A DNA stretch of 64,000 nt, from NCBI GenBank assembly GCA_018267215.1, contig JAFDYX010000029.1:1-64000 (forward strand). The letters are read 5' to 3'. This document shows, in pieces, positions 1 to 9,764 of the stretch; the first letter of the stretch is position 1, and each line of letters opens with the position of its first letter. The position numbers and the translations under genes were made by a program. The notes beneath the pieces were generated by a model, which saw only the letters and a program-made list of their open reading frames with translations, was not told where the DNA came from and searched no databases. The stretch comes from Bacteroidota bacterium. GTDB lineage: Bacteria; Bacteroidota; Bacteroidia; Cytophagales; Cyclobacteriaceae.

Positions 1-1
1 C

Positions 2-3000
2 TATAGCTGGACGAACAGCAATGCTGGGATCGGCTTGGCGGCATCCGGTAGCGGTAACATCGCGGGCTTCACGGCCGCGACCAATACGAGTGGCGTGGCG
101 ATGGTAGGGACGGTGAGCGTGACGGGGACGAAGAACGGGTGCACGGGCCCAGTGATGAGTTTTACGGTCACGGTTAACCCCGAGCCGGTTGTGGCCGCGG
201 TGTCGAACCAGAGCTACTGCCCGGGTGCTGGCATCAACCAGGCGCTGACCAGCAACGTGGCGGGGAGCGTGCAGAGCTGGGTGAACAGCAACCCAGCCAT
301 CGGGATAGCCGCGAGCGGGACAGGAGATATTATTTATACGGCCCCTGCCAACAACACGGGAGCAGACATCGTGGGGACGGTGACGGTGACGGGCACGGCC
401 AACGGGTGTTCGAGCACGGGGGCGAACAAGAAGACCTTTACGATCACGATCCACCCGAGCCCGGTGGTGACAAATACCCCTTCACAACTATTAGCTACAA
501 TCTGCAGTGGAACTTCTTTGAATTTCTTACCCACATCAAATACAGGTGGAGCAACCACCTACGCCTGGACAGCTACTTTTACAGGCTCTTTAACAGGAGT
601 TTCTGCATCCGGTTCAGGAACGATCACTGATACACCTGCTAATTCTGGGAGCACAGCCGGTACAATTACATACAAGATTACACCTACCTATAATTCATGT
701 GTTGGTTCATCAGTAAATTATGTTGTTACTGTTCAGCCAATACCTAATGCGGCAGCTACTAATCAAACTATTTGCAGTGGCCAGTCTTCGAGCGTGGCGA
801 TAACCAATCCAAACGCAGTTGCAGGAACAACTTTTTCTTGGATAGTGGCAAGTAGCACAAACACCAATGGAATATCTGCGGGGAGTGGAGCGACTATTAG
901 TCAACTATTGTATAGTGCTGATGGAGTCAATCCCGGAACAGTTAACTATACAATTACCCCCACAGCCAATGGCTGTGCAGGTACCCCCATCCCAGTAACG
1001 GTGACGGTGAACCCGAGTCCTTCTATTACCAATACAGCACTGCAACTACAGACCACAATTTGCAGTGGCACTACACTAAATTTTACACCCACCGCATCAA
1101 TAGCCGGTACAACTTATAGCTGGACAAGCACAGTGGCAGGGACTGTAACAGGAAACACAGCGTCAGGATCAGGGGCGATTATGGACAACCTAACGAACGC
1201 AGGCACGAACCAAGGTACTGTTACCTACCACATCACTCCGGCTTATGGTGGTTGTAGCGGAAGTGCAAGAGATTATGTAGTTACGGTTCAACCGGCTCCA
1301 TCCTTCTCCCTTACCAATTCAACTGCACAAATTTGTTCTGGTAGTCAAACCAATATTTTGTTGAACACATCTGTGGCCGGTGGACAGATAAGACTTAAGA
1401 CAGTTAGTTATGGAGCAGTTTCGGGTACACTGTCTGCAGGTGCTTTATTTAGCAACGGGCAATTGGTAACAGAAGTATTGACCAATACAACCAATGCACC
1501 GGTTTCGGTTGTTTATACATTTGAGGCAATTGTAGGTGTATGCGGCCCTAGTGCCAGCCAAATGGCTACGGTTATTGTGAATCCTAACCCATCCATGGCT
1601 ATTGCCAACTCCACTCCGGTTGTTTGCAGTGGGACTCAACCTTCGATTACCTTAACGAGCCCAACGGCAGGGGCGAGCATAGCGTTGCAAAATGTTTCGT
1701 ATGGTGCTGTTACGGGAGGCTTGTATGCTTCAGGTGGAACATTTTCTTCGGGAGCTATAATCAACGAAAGTGCAGGTGGGCTGATTAATACAACCAACAA
1801 TCCCATTACGATTACTTATACATTCACGGTTAGTACACCTTTAACTTCGCCCGCTTGTCCGCTGAGTACTACTACTCAAAGCACTACAGTGCAAGTGTTG
1901 CCGGCACCGACATTTACTTTTACTAACACAGCCGGTACTATCTGTTCGGGAAGTCAAGCCAACATAACTCTGAATACACCTGTAACGGGTGGGCAAATAC
2001 GCTTGAAGACTGTAACCTACGGAGCTGTTTCAGGAACACTAACATCAGGACTTATTTATTCTAACGGGCAAAAGATTACGGAAGTATTGAATAACCCTAC
2101 CAATGCACCGGTTACGGTAACCTATCAGTTTGAGCCACTTGTAGGAAGTTGTGCTGCCGGTTCTCCTTTGTCCACGTCTGTGCTTGTTAACCCATCGCCT
2201 ATATTTTCTATTAACAACAGCACACCAGCTATTTGCGAAGGTACGCCTGTAAATATTCAACTGAACAGCCCGACAACAGGAGCTGTTATCACCCTTTCGG
2301 CAGTGAATTATAGCGGAGTTACCGGTACATTGAGCCCGGGCGCTACATTTACAAACGGACAGACGATTACTGAAACGCTGGCCACACCATTCATCACACC
2401 CACTACTGTTACTTACACATTCACCGTAGCAGCTTCGGGTTGTTCAAATCCTACCTCACAACAAACTATGGTTTCTATTACCAAGCAGGCTACCGTTTCG
2501 CTGCCGGCTAATTACACCGTATGCCAGCCTGCTTCGATTGCCTTAACCGGAACTATCGGAGGTAGTGCTATAACAGGCTTGTGGAGTGTAGTAAGTGGAA
2601 GCGGAGTGTTATCAGCTTCTAATGTTTCGGGTAGCACGGTTACGGCCAATTATACCCCTTCTGTATCAGACGTAACACATACAGTTATTTTTCAGTTGAC
2701 CACCAATGACCCGGACGGAACAGGGCCGTGCGTAGCAGCCTCAGCCACCATCAGCATTCACATCAACCAAGCGGCACAGGTTTTTGCTCCCGCTAACTTG
2801 GCCTTATGCCAGAATGTAACAAGTATAGCCTTGGGTGGAAGCATAGGCGGATCCACTACTACTACGGTTTGGTCTGGCGGGGCAGGTTCGTACAGCAGCG
2901 TCAACAACCCGAATGCTACCTATACATTAGCAACCAATGAGTCTAACAAACATACTGTAGTAACGATACCACTAACATTAACAGCATTAGACCCTGATGG

Positions 3001-5962
3001 GCCGGGTCCTTGTACATCGGTGAACACAACAACAATACTGACGGTAAACCCGCTTCCTTTTGTTTTCTTTACCGGGTTGCCGGCTTCTTTAGCTCAAAAC
3101 GATGCGCCTGTTTTATTGACGGGAAATAACAGCGGGGGTAATTTTACTGTTTCGCCCGTTACTTCCAGTTTAACCAACCCACAGTCATCTCCGGTGGATA
3201 AAGTAACGTTTGATCCCAGCATTATGACATTGGGTGTTAATGTGGTTGATTATACTTTTATAGATGGGCATGGCTGTAAGAAAGACTCGGCCAGATCAAT
3301 TATCATTAATCCGGTAACAAGCGTAAACTATATTGTTAGCGGTAAAGTAACATTGAGCACGGGCGAGATTCCTCTTTGTTCCAACGAAGGGGTTTTAGCT
3401 TTGGTTCCAAGTGTACTGATTACTTCCGGTTTGCCGCCTACCGGTTTTTATGCAGCTGCCGGGCCCGACTCAGCTTTGCTGGCAGCGCACATCATCAAAT
3501 CTGGTTCTAATTATTTTATAGACACAAACGGACTGCCGTCTAATTCTTACCCGCTGACATTCTTGTTTAAAAATAGTTTTGGTGCCACCACAACTTATAC
3601 GCATACCTTGCTGGTGTACCCTAGCCCGAATCCGGCCTTTACTCCACTTAACAACTGCGTGGTAACTGCTATTAAATTTAAAACCAGTTCGTCCATAAAC
3701 CCCTCTCCGCTGACTCCTTCTAATCCGGCCAACTATGTCTTCAATTTTGGAGATGTAAATCAAATATATTATTACCCGGCATTTGGAGATACCTCAACAG
3801 CTTCTCATGTTTATGCGACACCTGCTACCTATTTTGTTTCTTTGACAGAAACAACTGACAAAGGGTGTACCGCCACCAGTGCAGTTCAGACTGTAAAAGT
3901 GGGCAACCCGCCCAAGCCGGCTTTTACTTGGTCAGCCATTTGCACAAATGATTCGACCAAGTTTGTAGATCACTCTTTCCCCGGTGTGGTGAGTACCATT
4001 ACCAACCTGACTTGGGATTTTGGAGATACCACCTCTATATCTGGGCCTCCGTCAGTAAATGTACCTAACTCTGCATTGAGAACACGTGGTACATACAGTA
4101 AACCTAACCATAAATACAAAACAAACGGCACTTATAAAGTAACGTTAAGGATAGATAACAACAACGGATGCTATGCTACCTCGTCTATTAAAAAAGTATT
4201 TATCCTCGATTACAAAACGAAGAAAATTTTAGTGGACTCGGCCTATGTGGAAGATTTTGAAAACGTAGCAGCCAAAGGAGGCGGTTGGATACCAGAGGTG
4301 CCAGACGGCTACTTTGCCACCAATGCTACTCCGCTTGATTCTGTTAGAAGTGATACTAGTTGGGTTTGGAGCAAGCCGAATGGCCTGGTGATCAAACCCG
4401 CGCCACAAACAGGCAACTACTCTTGGTGGACAGGCAAGAATAATAACTCATATTTTTATTATGAAAACTCTGCCATCAACGGCCCATGCTTTAATTTAAC
4501 CAATCTCAACCGCCCGATGATTTCGTTTGATTATTGGGTGAATACTGAGGTGAACTCAGATGGAGCCGTGCTTCAATATTCTGTTGACGGAGGCGTTAGT
4601 TGGCTTTTGGTAGGCCCTTTAGCAGGATTGCCCCCATCTCAGCGAAACCAAGGTATTAGCTGGTATCCGCCCGGTGCTATTGTAACGGCCAACCCCGGCA
4701 AGCAACCCAGTTTTGGCCCTTACGGCTGGACAGGGGGCACACAGACAAGCTGGTCTCGGGCTAGTTATAATCTAGATATGATCCCGTGGGTTGATCCGCT
4801 CAATAGCTTAGATACCTTGCGCAAACAAGTACGCTTCAGAATTGCCTTTGCCAGCAAGGGTGTTCCTTCGGGTAACATCACGTATGATGGTTTTGCGTTC
4901 GATAATGTGTACGTGGGCAATAAAACAAAAAATGTATTAATAGAGGATTTTGTTAACTCCAATCAAACCAGTAGCAACACGGCTGAGTCAAACATTAACT
5001 TGCTTTATAAAAACCAGAAAACATTCCGGAGAGGTGAGTCGGATTTTAACTACCTTCAGTATCACGTCAGGTTCCCATCGCCCGATATATTCAGCCAAAC
5101 CAATGCCGATGATGCATCGGCCCGGGCATTATTTTACAACGTGCAACAGCCACCGTATTCCGTTATGGATGGTATGCAATCCGGCATCTTTGCCAATGGC
5201 GATTATTCTACACTGCTCAATGGTGTAGAAATTGATCGCGAGGCACTTCGTAAGCCTCAAATTAAAATCACTAAAGTTGATACGCTGGAAACAGGCTCGA
5301 ACAATAAAATCAACGTGCGTATCCATATCAAGGCTGATACTACCATCACCTATCCCATCTATGGCAACGTAGCTTTAGTTGAAAAGAGGGACAGCCTGAC
5401 TGCCCCAGGAAAAATATATACACAAGTGGTGCGCAAGTTGCTATTCTCGGGCAGTGGTAGCACACCTACTGTCTCTACCCTGCATCCGGGCGATTCTCTT
5501 ATTATGACAAGCCCGCTCAACAGTGGGGTAACCACCCTCAACTGCCAAGTATCTGACGCGAAAAAACTTCAGTTGATAGCTTGGGTACAAAACATTGATC
5601 CGCTTAAACGTGGCAATCAAGTAATTGTTCAAAGCTATGTTTCGCCCATTAAGTTAAATAAAAAAATAGGTCAGGTAATTACGGGCATAGAGCGCGCGAC
5701 TGGAGTTTTGGATGATATTATTCTCTATCCCAATCCGGCAGAATCCCAATTCACTTTAGCGTTGCCGGGCGATTACCCTCCGGGCAGTATTTGGAAGATT
5801 GCCGACCAGCGTGGTATCTATGTGATGTCGGGCGATTTCAGTGATGCATTCGGTGGCAAAAAATCTATTCATGTTTCTTCGCTTGCCGATGGAGTTTACA
5901 TCGTGGCTGTTGGTGCCCCGGGACAAAACCCTGTGTATAAAAAACTAATTGTACTTCACTGA
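2..5962 (+). CDS. Giant T9SS-secreted repeat adhesin, 5' end cut by window
   Basis: The frame is open from base 2, so the true start lies upstream. In window numbering (residue 1 at the TTG at 35) the protein is: tandem Ig/PKD-like modules of about 70-110 residues with recurring ICSGT/ICSGS and VTVNPSP linkers (to about 1100); PKD-type modules near 1236 and 1326 with FGDT-like cores; a jelly-roll/MAM-like segment near 1403-1629; a degenerate Omp28/thioredoxin-like segment near 1633-1725; and a C-terminal type A T9SS sorting domain (about 1883-1975) with the YPNP motif and GVYIV/KKLIV strands. The expected fate is export by T9SS and surface attachment or release. The first ~475 bases are far more GC-rich than the rest. 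The gene converges on the histidine kinase and overlaps its 3' end by 7 bases. Ligand unknown. Confidence 0.9.
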   Translation, partial: YSWTNSNAGIGLAASGSGNIAGFTAATNTSGVAMVGTVSVTGTKNGCTGPVMSFTVTVNPEPVVAAVSNQSYCPGAGINQALTSNVAGSVQSWVNSNPAIGIAASGTGDIIYTAPANNTGADIVGTVTVTGTANGCSSTGANKKTFTITIHPSPVVTNTPSQLLATICSGTSLNFLPTSNTGGATTYAWTATFTGSLTGVSASGSGTITDTPANSGSTAGTITYKITPTYNSCVGSSVNYVVTVQPIPNAAATNQTICSGQSSSVAITNPNAVAGTTFSWIVASSTNTNGISAGSGATISQLLYSADGVNPGTVNYTITPTANGCAGTPIPVTVTVNPSPSITNTALQLQTTICSGTTLNFTPTASIAGTTYSWTSTVAGTVTGNTASGSGAIMDNLTNAGTNQGTVTYHITPAYGGCSGSARDYVVTVQPAPSFSLTNSTAQICSGSQTNILLNTSVAGGQIRLKTVSYGAVSGTLSAGALFSNGQLVTEVLTNTTNAPVSVVYTFEAIVGVCGPSASQMATVIVNPNPSMAIANSTPVVCSGTQPSITLTSPTAGASIALQNVSYGAVTGGLYASGGTFSSGAIINESAGGLINTTNNPITITYTFTVSTPLTSPACPLSTTTQSTTVQVLPAPTFTFTNTAGTICSGSQANITLNTPVTGGQIRLKTVTYGAVSGTLTSGLIYSNGQKITEVLNNPTNAPVTVTYQFEPLVGSCAAGSPLSTSVLVNPSPIFSINNSTPAICEGTPVNIQLNSPTTGAVITLSAVNYSGVTGTLSPGATFTNGQTITETLATPFITPTTVTYTFTVAASGCSNPTSQQTMVSITKQATVSLPANYTVCQPASIALTGTIGGSAITGLWSVVSGSGVLSASNVSGSTVTANYTPSVSDVTHTVIFQLTTNDPDGTGPCVAASATISIHINQAAQVFAPANLALCQNVTSIALGGSIGGSTTTTVWSGGAGSYSSVNNPNATYTLATNESNKHTVVTIPLTLTALDPDGPGPCTSVNTTTILTVNPLPFVFFTGLPASLAQNDAPVLLTGNNSGGNFTVSPVTSSLTNPQSSPVDKVTFDPSIMTLGVNVVDYTFIDGHGCKKDSARSIIINPVTSVNYIVSGKVTLSTGEIPLCSNEGVLALVPSVLITSGLPPTGFYAAAGPDSALLAAHIIKSGSNYFIDTNGLPSNSYPLTFLFKNSFGATTTYTHTLLVYPSPNPAFTPLNNCVVTAIKFKTSSSINPSPLTPSNPANYVFNFGDVNQIYYYPAFGDTSTASHVYATPATYFVSLTETTDKGCTATSAVQTVKVGNPPKPAFTWSAICTNDSTKFVDHSFPGVVSTITNLTWDFGDTTSISGPPSVNVPNSALRTRGTYSKPNHKYKTNGTYKVTLRIDNNNGCYATSSIKKVFILDYKTKKILVDSAYVEDFENVAAKGGGWIPEVPDGYFATNATPLDSVRSDTSWVWSKPNGLVIKPAPQTGNYSWWTGKNNNSYFYYENSAINGPCFNLTNLNRPMISFDYWVNTEVNSDGAVLQYSVDGGVSWLLVGPLAGLPPSQRNQGISWYPPGAIVTANPGKQPSFGPYGWTGGTQTSWSRASYNLDMIPWVDPLNSLDTLRKQVRFRIAFASKGVPSGNITYDGFAFDNVYVGNKTKNVLIEDFVNSNQTSSNTAESNINLLYKNQKTFRRGESDFNYLQYHVRFPSPDIFSQTNADDASARALFYNVQQPPYSVMDGMQSGIFANGDYSTLLNGVEIDREALRKPQIKITKVDTLETGSNNKINVRIHIKADTTITYPIYGNVALVEKRDSLTAPGKIYTQVVRKLLFSGSGSTPTVSTLHPGDSLIMTSPLNSGVTTLNCQVSDAKKLQLIAWVQNIDPLKRGNQVIVQSYVSPIKLNKKIGQVITGIERATGVLDDIILYPNPAESQFTLALPGDYPPGSIWKIADQRGIYVMSGDFSDAFGGKKSIHVSSLADGVYIVAVGAPGQNPVYKKLIVLH

Positions 5963-7845
5963 CGGAGATAAATTTCCTGAAGCTCTTGGGTAGCATCTGA
6001 AAGATCGGCACAAAGTTCATCGGCAAGTAACCGCAGCGGAGCGGAGTGGCCACTTTTCACCAGTTCTTCAATATGGATGGCTTTCTCCTTCGCATCTTTC
6101 ATCCCGATCATGGTAATGGAAGGTTTTATTTTGTGCACAATTTCCCCCAAAGAAATCCAATCGCCTGCGGTGGCTGCTTTTTGTATTTGGATGACGGCAT
6201 CAGGAAAGGTTTGTAAAATGGCTTGCGCTATCTCCCGGATAAATTTTTCATCGTTATTAGATACCTTTTCTAAATGAGATAAATTTATTTTACTGTATGC
6301 TTTTTGTGCCGGTATACTGCCTTTGATAGAAGATAGCTTGTGATATAGATCATCAGGGGTAAAAGGTTTGGCTACCCAGTCGTTCATTCCCGCTTGCCTA
6401 CATTCTTCAATGTCTTTGGGGGAGGCATTGGCCGTTAGCGCAATAATTGGAATTTGGTTTTTGGGCGGCATACTACCCCTGATTACTTTGGTTGCTTCCA
6501 ACCCATCCATCACAGGCATTTGCACATCCATCAACACTACATCGTAGTCTCTGCTTTTAATTTTCTCAACAGCCACCAAACCGTTTTCGGCTAACTCTAT
6601 TTTACACTTCCATGTTTTTAAAATACTGCTGGCATAGAGTTGGTTGATGTCGTTGTCTTCAGCTAAAAGCACCGAGAGATGAGATAAATTTTTTTTTTGT
6701 AAGACAGTGGGTTTATTTGTGTGGGGTAAATGATGCTCGTTGGCCAACAGATAAGGAATATTGACGGTGAAGACAGAACCAACACCTTCTTTACTTTTTA
6801 CTGATATGTGCCCCTTTTGCAATTCAGTTAATTGCTTTACAATGGTTAACCCCAGCCCCGTGCCGCCATACTTGCGGGTGATGCTGGCATCAGCCTGACT
6901 GAAACTTTCGAAGATCGTACTCAGCTTGCCCTGCGGAATGCCGATGCCGCTGTCGGCCACTTCAAATGAAAGGATGTATTTTTTATTTTTCTGTTGCAGC
7001 AGGCGGCAGCTCAGACTAATAGATCCTTGTTGTGTGAATTTGATGGCGTTGCCTATGAGGTTTAACAAAATTTGATTTAACCGGACGGGGTCGCCAATAA
7101 AAATGCGGTTAACTTCCGGCTGTAGTTCATAATGCAAGCGGATTCCTTTTTCAGAAGCCTGAAAAGAGAATGTATCTATCAGCGACTTCAGCAGGTCGTT
7201 CAGGTTAAACCCGATTTGCTCAAACTTCAGTTTTCCGGATTCAATGGAAGTTAAATCGAGGATGTCATTGATAATTACTTTCAAATTATCGGCAGCACTT
7301 TGGATGGCCTGCAGGTACAGGGCGTGTTCGGATGCGTTTGGGTTTTGGCGCAGCAGCGAGGCCATACCTGCTATGCCATTGATGGGGGTGCGTATTTCGT
7401 GGCTGATGTTGGCCAAAAAAAGTTCTTTGGCTTTTTGGGCATGCAGCAATTCATCGGCATCCTTTTTCCGTTGCTCGATGTCGCGGCAGTCTAAGATCAT
7501 CCCCTTCATTTTTTCTTTCTGAAGGAGATTGATGGAGTTGAACTCGAGATAACGGAAGGTACCGTCTTTGCATCGGAACTGAAACTCAACAGACTCGTTG
7601 TATCTTTTTTTTGTGCTGGCAGCATAAGCCTTCTTAAAAGCAGGCAACGTGGATGGAAAAATAAAATCAAAAAATGATTTGCCCACCAAAGCATTAGATC
7701 GGTAGCCCAGCGTTTCTTTTACAGATCGGTTGTGGTAAAGAATTTTGCCGGCATAGTCCACAATAAAAATAATGTCTGAACCATCTTCCACAACGGCCTG
7801 ATAGAAAGAACCTTTTTTGACGTACGATATCAGCTTGTTGTTCAT
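5956..7845 (-). CDS. PAS-containing hybrid histidine kinase with receiver and HPt domains
   Basis: This 629-residue protein shows no membrane segment, so it should be a cytoplasmic sensor. Domains in order: PAS (about 15-125, ending in the typical RDIEQRK), HisKA with phospho-acceptor His149 in SHEIRTP, HATPase with DSGIGIP and GGTGLGL boxes (about 250-365), receiver (about 390-505) with acidic pocket EDN and phospho-acceptor Asp440 in LMDVQMPVMDG, and a C-terminal HPt domain with His571 in HKIKPS. All relay residues are present, so a His-Asp-His relay ending on the neighbouring NtrC-type regulator is plausible. The start codon overlaps the regulator's stop by one base (TAATG), indicating coupled translation. 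The signal is unknown. Confidence 0.93.
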   Translation of the reverse strand: MNNKLISYVKKGSFYQAVVEDGSDIIFIVDYAGKILYHNRSVKETLGYRSNALVGKSFFDFIFPSTLPAFKKAYAASTKKRYNESVEFQFRCKDGTFRYLEFNSINLLQKEKMKGMILDCRDIEQRKKDADELLHAQKAKELFLANISHEIRTPINGIAGMASLLRQNPNASEHALYLQAIQSAADNLKVIINDILDLTSIESGKLKFEQIGFNLNDLLKSLIDTFSFQASEKGIRLHYELQPEVNRIFIGDPVRLNQILLNLIGNAIKFTQQGSISLSCRLLQQKNKKYILSFEVADSGIGIPQGKLSTIFESFSQADASITRKYGGTGLGLTIVKQLTELQKGHISVKSKEGVGSVFTVNIPYLLANEHHLPHTNKPTVLQKKNLSHLSVLLAEDNDINQLYASSILKTWKCKIELAENGLVAVEKIKSRDYDVVLMDVQMPVMDGLEATKVIRGSMPPKNQIPIIALTANASPKDIEECRQAGMNDWVAKPFTPDDLYHKLSSIKGSIPAQKAYSKINLSHLEKVSNNDEKFIREIAQAILQTFPDAVIQIQKAATAGDWISLGEIVHKIKPSITMIGMKDAKEKAIHIEELVKSGHSAPLRLLADELCADLSDATQELQEIYLRQ

Positions 7846-9206
7846 TAGATTCCTTTCTGCTCCATTTCTTTGAGATAGCGATAGATAGACGATTTGCCGA
7901 TGCTCAGTTTTTCGGCAACTTCCAATACGTTGTTATTGTATTTGTTTAGATACCTGCGGATGATGCGGTAGGTATATTCTTCCAATGTCATGTCAGCCAT
8001 CAGTTGCGTATCTTCGTTAATGGCTACCTGAAAATTAATGTCTTGCTCGTTTATTTCATTTTCTTCAGCCATAACGGCAGCCAGTTCTATTACAGATTTT
8101 AGTTCACGCACATTTCCGGGAAAAGGATACTTCAATAATTTAGTCTGCGCTCCAGCCGAGATTTTAAATTTTGGTAATAGATTGTCTTTGCAAAACTGAT
8201 CAAGGAAGTGGCGTGCCAGCACAATGATATCATGGCCGCGCTCGCGAAGTGGAGGCAAATGGATGGGCAGTCCAAGCAGGCGATAGTACAGGTCTTCTCT
8301 GAATTTTCCTGCTTTAGTTTCATCGGCCAGGTTGCGGTGTGTGGCCACAATGACACGCACATCTAACTTAATCACTTGGTTGCTGCCGATGCGCGAAATC
8401 TCTTTCTCTTGCAGCACGCGCAGCAGCTTGGCTTGCAGGCTCAGGTCCATTTCGCCTATTTCATCCAGAAAAATTGTACCCCCTTCGGCTTCTTCAAATT
8501 TTCCGATCCTGCGGGTGGCAGCACCTGTAAATGCCCCCTTTTCATGGCCGAATAATTCACTTTCTATCAGTTCTTTGGGGATGGCCGCAATGTTGACGGC
8601 CACAAACGGATTGCTTTTTCGTTTTGAATTGTAGTGCACTGCTTTGGCTACCAGTTCTTTTCCTGTTCCGGTCTCTCCGGAGATGGAAACTGTGATATTG
8701 GTTTTTACTGCCTTTTCTAATAATGCAAAAATTTTCTTGATGGCATCGCTATTGCCCACAATGCTTTTTTCAAACTCATATTTAGCTGTAATCTCTTCTT
8801 TGAGCCGGTCTATTTCCCGGATGAGCGATGATTTGTTGCGCGCATTTTTGATGGCATTTAATATGCGGTCTTTGGCCTCTTCGTCTTTGATGATATAATC
8901 AAAAGCACCCAGTTTCAGCAACTCTACGGCCGTGCCTATTTTTTCTTGGGCCGAGATGACAATCACACTGATATTGGGGTCGTACTCCCGAATGGCCTTC
9001 AATACCTTTTCACCGGCCATATCCGGCAAGGAATAATCTAATGTAATGACTGCGGGCTTTTTGTGCAGTTGGTTGAGGCAATCAAGACCTTTGCTGAAAA
9101 ACGCAGTATCAAAATCGGGGTTGAGTCCCAAAACGTATTGCAAATATTTGGTATAGGTGGGGTCATCTTCTACCACAAATATCTTAATCGGGTCTTTTTC
9201 GTACAT
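7845..9206 (-). CDS. NtrC-family sigma-54-dependent response regulator
   Basis: 453 residues: receiver domain (1-120) with acidic pair ED at 13-14 and phospho-acceptor Asp57 in TLDYSLPD; AAA+ domain with Walker A GETGTGKE (177-184), the sigma-54 contact loop GAFTGA (224-229) and Walker B IFLDEIGE; and a C-terminal Fis-type helix-turn-helix (about 415-450). The intact GAFTGA loop means it should activate RNA polymerase containing sigma-54. It is the first gene of a two-gene operon with the hybrid kinase, its likely phosphodonor. A weak -7-like element, TAATTTTG, lies at 9267-9274 on the minus strand but lacks a good -33 partner. Confidence 0.94.
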   Translation of the reverse strand: MYEKDPIKIFVVEDDPTYTKYLQYVLGLNPDFDTAFFSKGLDCLNQLHKKPAVITLDYSLPDMAGEKVLKAIREYDPNISVIVISAQEKIGTAVELLKLGAFDYIIKDEEAKDRILNAIKNARNKSSLIREIDRLKEEITAKYEFEKSIVGNSDAIKKIFALLEKAVKTNITVSISGETGTGKELVAKAVHYNSKRKSNPFVAVNIAAIPKELIESELFGHEKGAFTGAATRRIGKFEEAEGGTIFLDEIGEMDLSLQAKLLRVLQEKEISRIGSNQVIKLDVRVIVATHRNLADETKAGKFREDLYYRLLGLPIHLPPLRERGHDIIVLARHFLDQFCKDNLLPKFKISAGAQTKLLKYPFPGNVRELKSVIELAAVMAEENEINEQDINFQVAINEDTQLMADMTLEEYTYRIIRRYLNKYNNNVLEVAEKLSIGKSSIYRYLKEMEQKGI

Positions 9207-9299
9207 CGGTGCGAATTGATTTTAAATAGTGAAATGACTGAACATATTAATTTTCAAAATTTACATCAAAATTAAATGATAACCGATTAATTTTAAGCT

Positions 9300-9764
9300 A
9301 TGGGTGCAATAAGCAGACTTTCCGCTGAAGATCAAGAGTTCTTGATGAAGGCGCCTATCCTTGTTTCTATCCTGATAGCAGGGGCAGATGGACAAATAGA
9401 TCGCAATGAAATTCGGGAGGGTATCAAACAAGCCAAACGCGGACAGAACACCACTAGTCCTGATCTGAAGGAATTGTATGATGAAGTGAGCACAGACTTT
9501 GAAGATAAACTGAAAATTGTGTTGCAGGGATACCCGGTAAAAGGCAGCCTGCGAAATGAAGCCATCACCCAAGAATTAATTTTATTAAATGATTTGTGGC
9601 CCAAGTTAGAGGGAGCATTCGCCAAATTGTATTATCAAAGTCTGCTCGATCTGGCGCTGAACGTAGCCCAATCTTCGGGCGGCATTCTCGGTCTTAACTC
9701 CGTAGGTTCTGATGAAGCAAAATATATTAAATTGCCGATGATAAAAGACCCATCGGTTCATTAA
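9300..9764 (+). CDS. TerB-like hypothetical protein
   Basis: 154 residues, predicted soluble and mainly helical. The segment ILIAGADGQIDRNEI resembles the acidic ADG.I...E signature of the TerB/tellurite-resistance-like fold. That similarity is read by eye and is moderate. No signal peptide or membrane segment is seen. It is the first gene of a coupled set: its stop codon overlaps the start of the rhomboid gene (TAATG), which in turn overlaps holA. Function unknown. Confidence 0.7.
   Translation: MGAISRLSAEDQEFLMKAPILVSILIAGADGQIDRNEIREGIKQAKRGQNTTSPDLKELYDEVSTDFEDKLKIVLQGYPVKGSLRNEAITQELILLNDLWPKLEGAFAKLYYQSLLDLALNVAQSSGGILGLNSVGSDEAKYIKLPMIKDPSVH

Noticed and set aside
1..5962. Repeats in the adhesin as a CRISPR or mobile repeat
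   Set aside because: They are in-frame protein modules of variable length with no spacers, terminal repeats or transposase.
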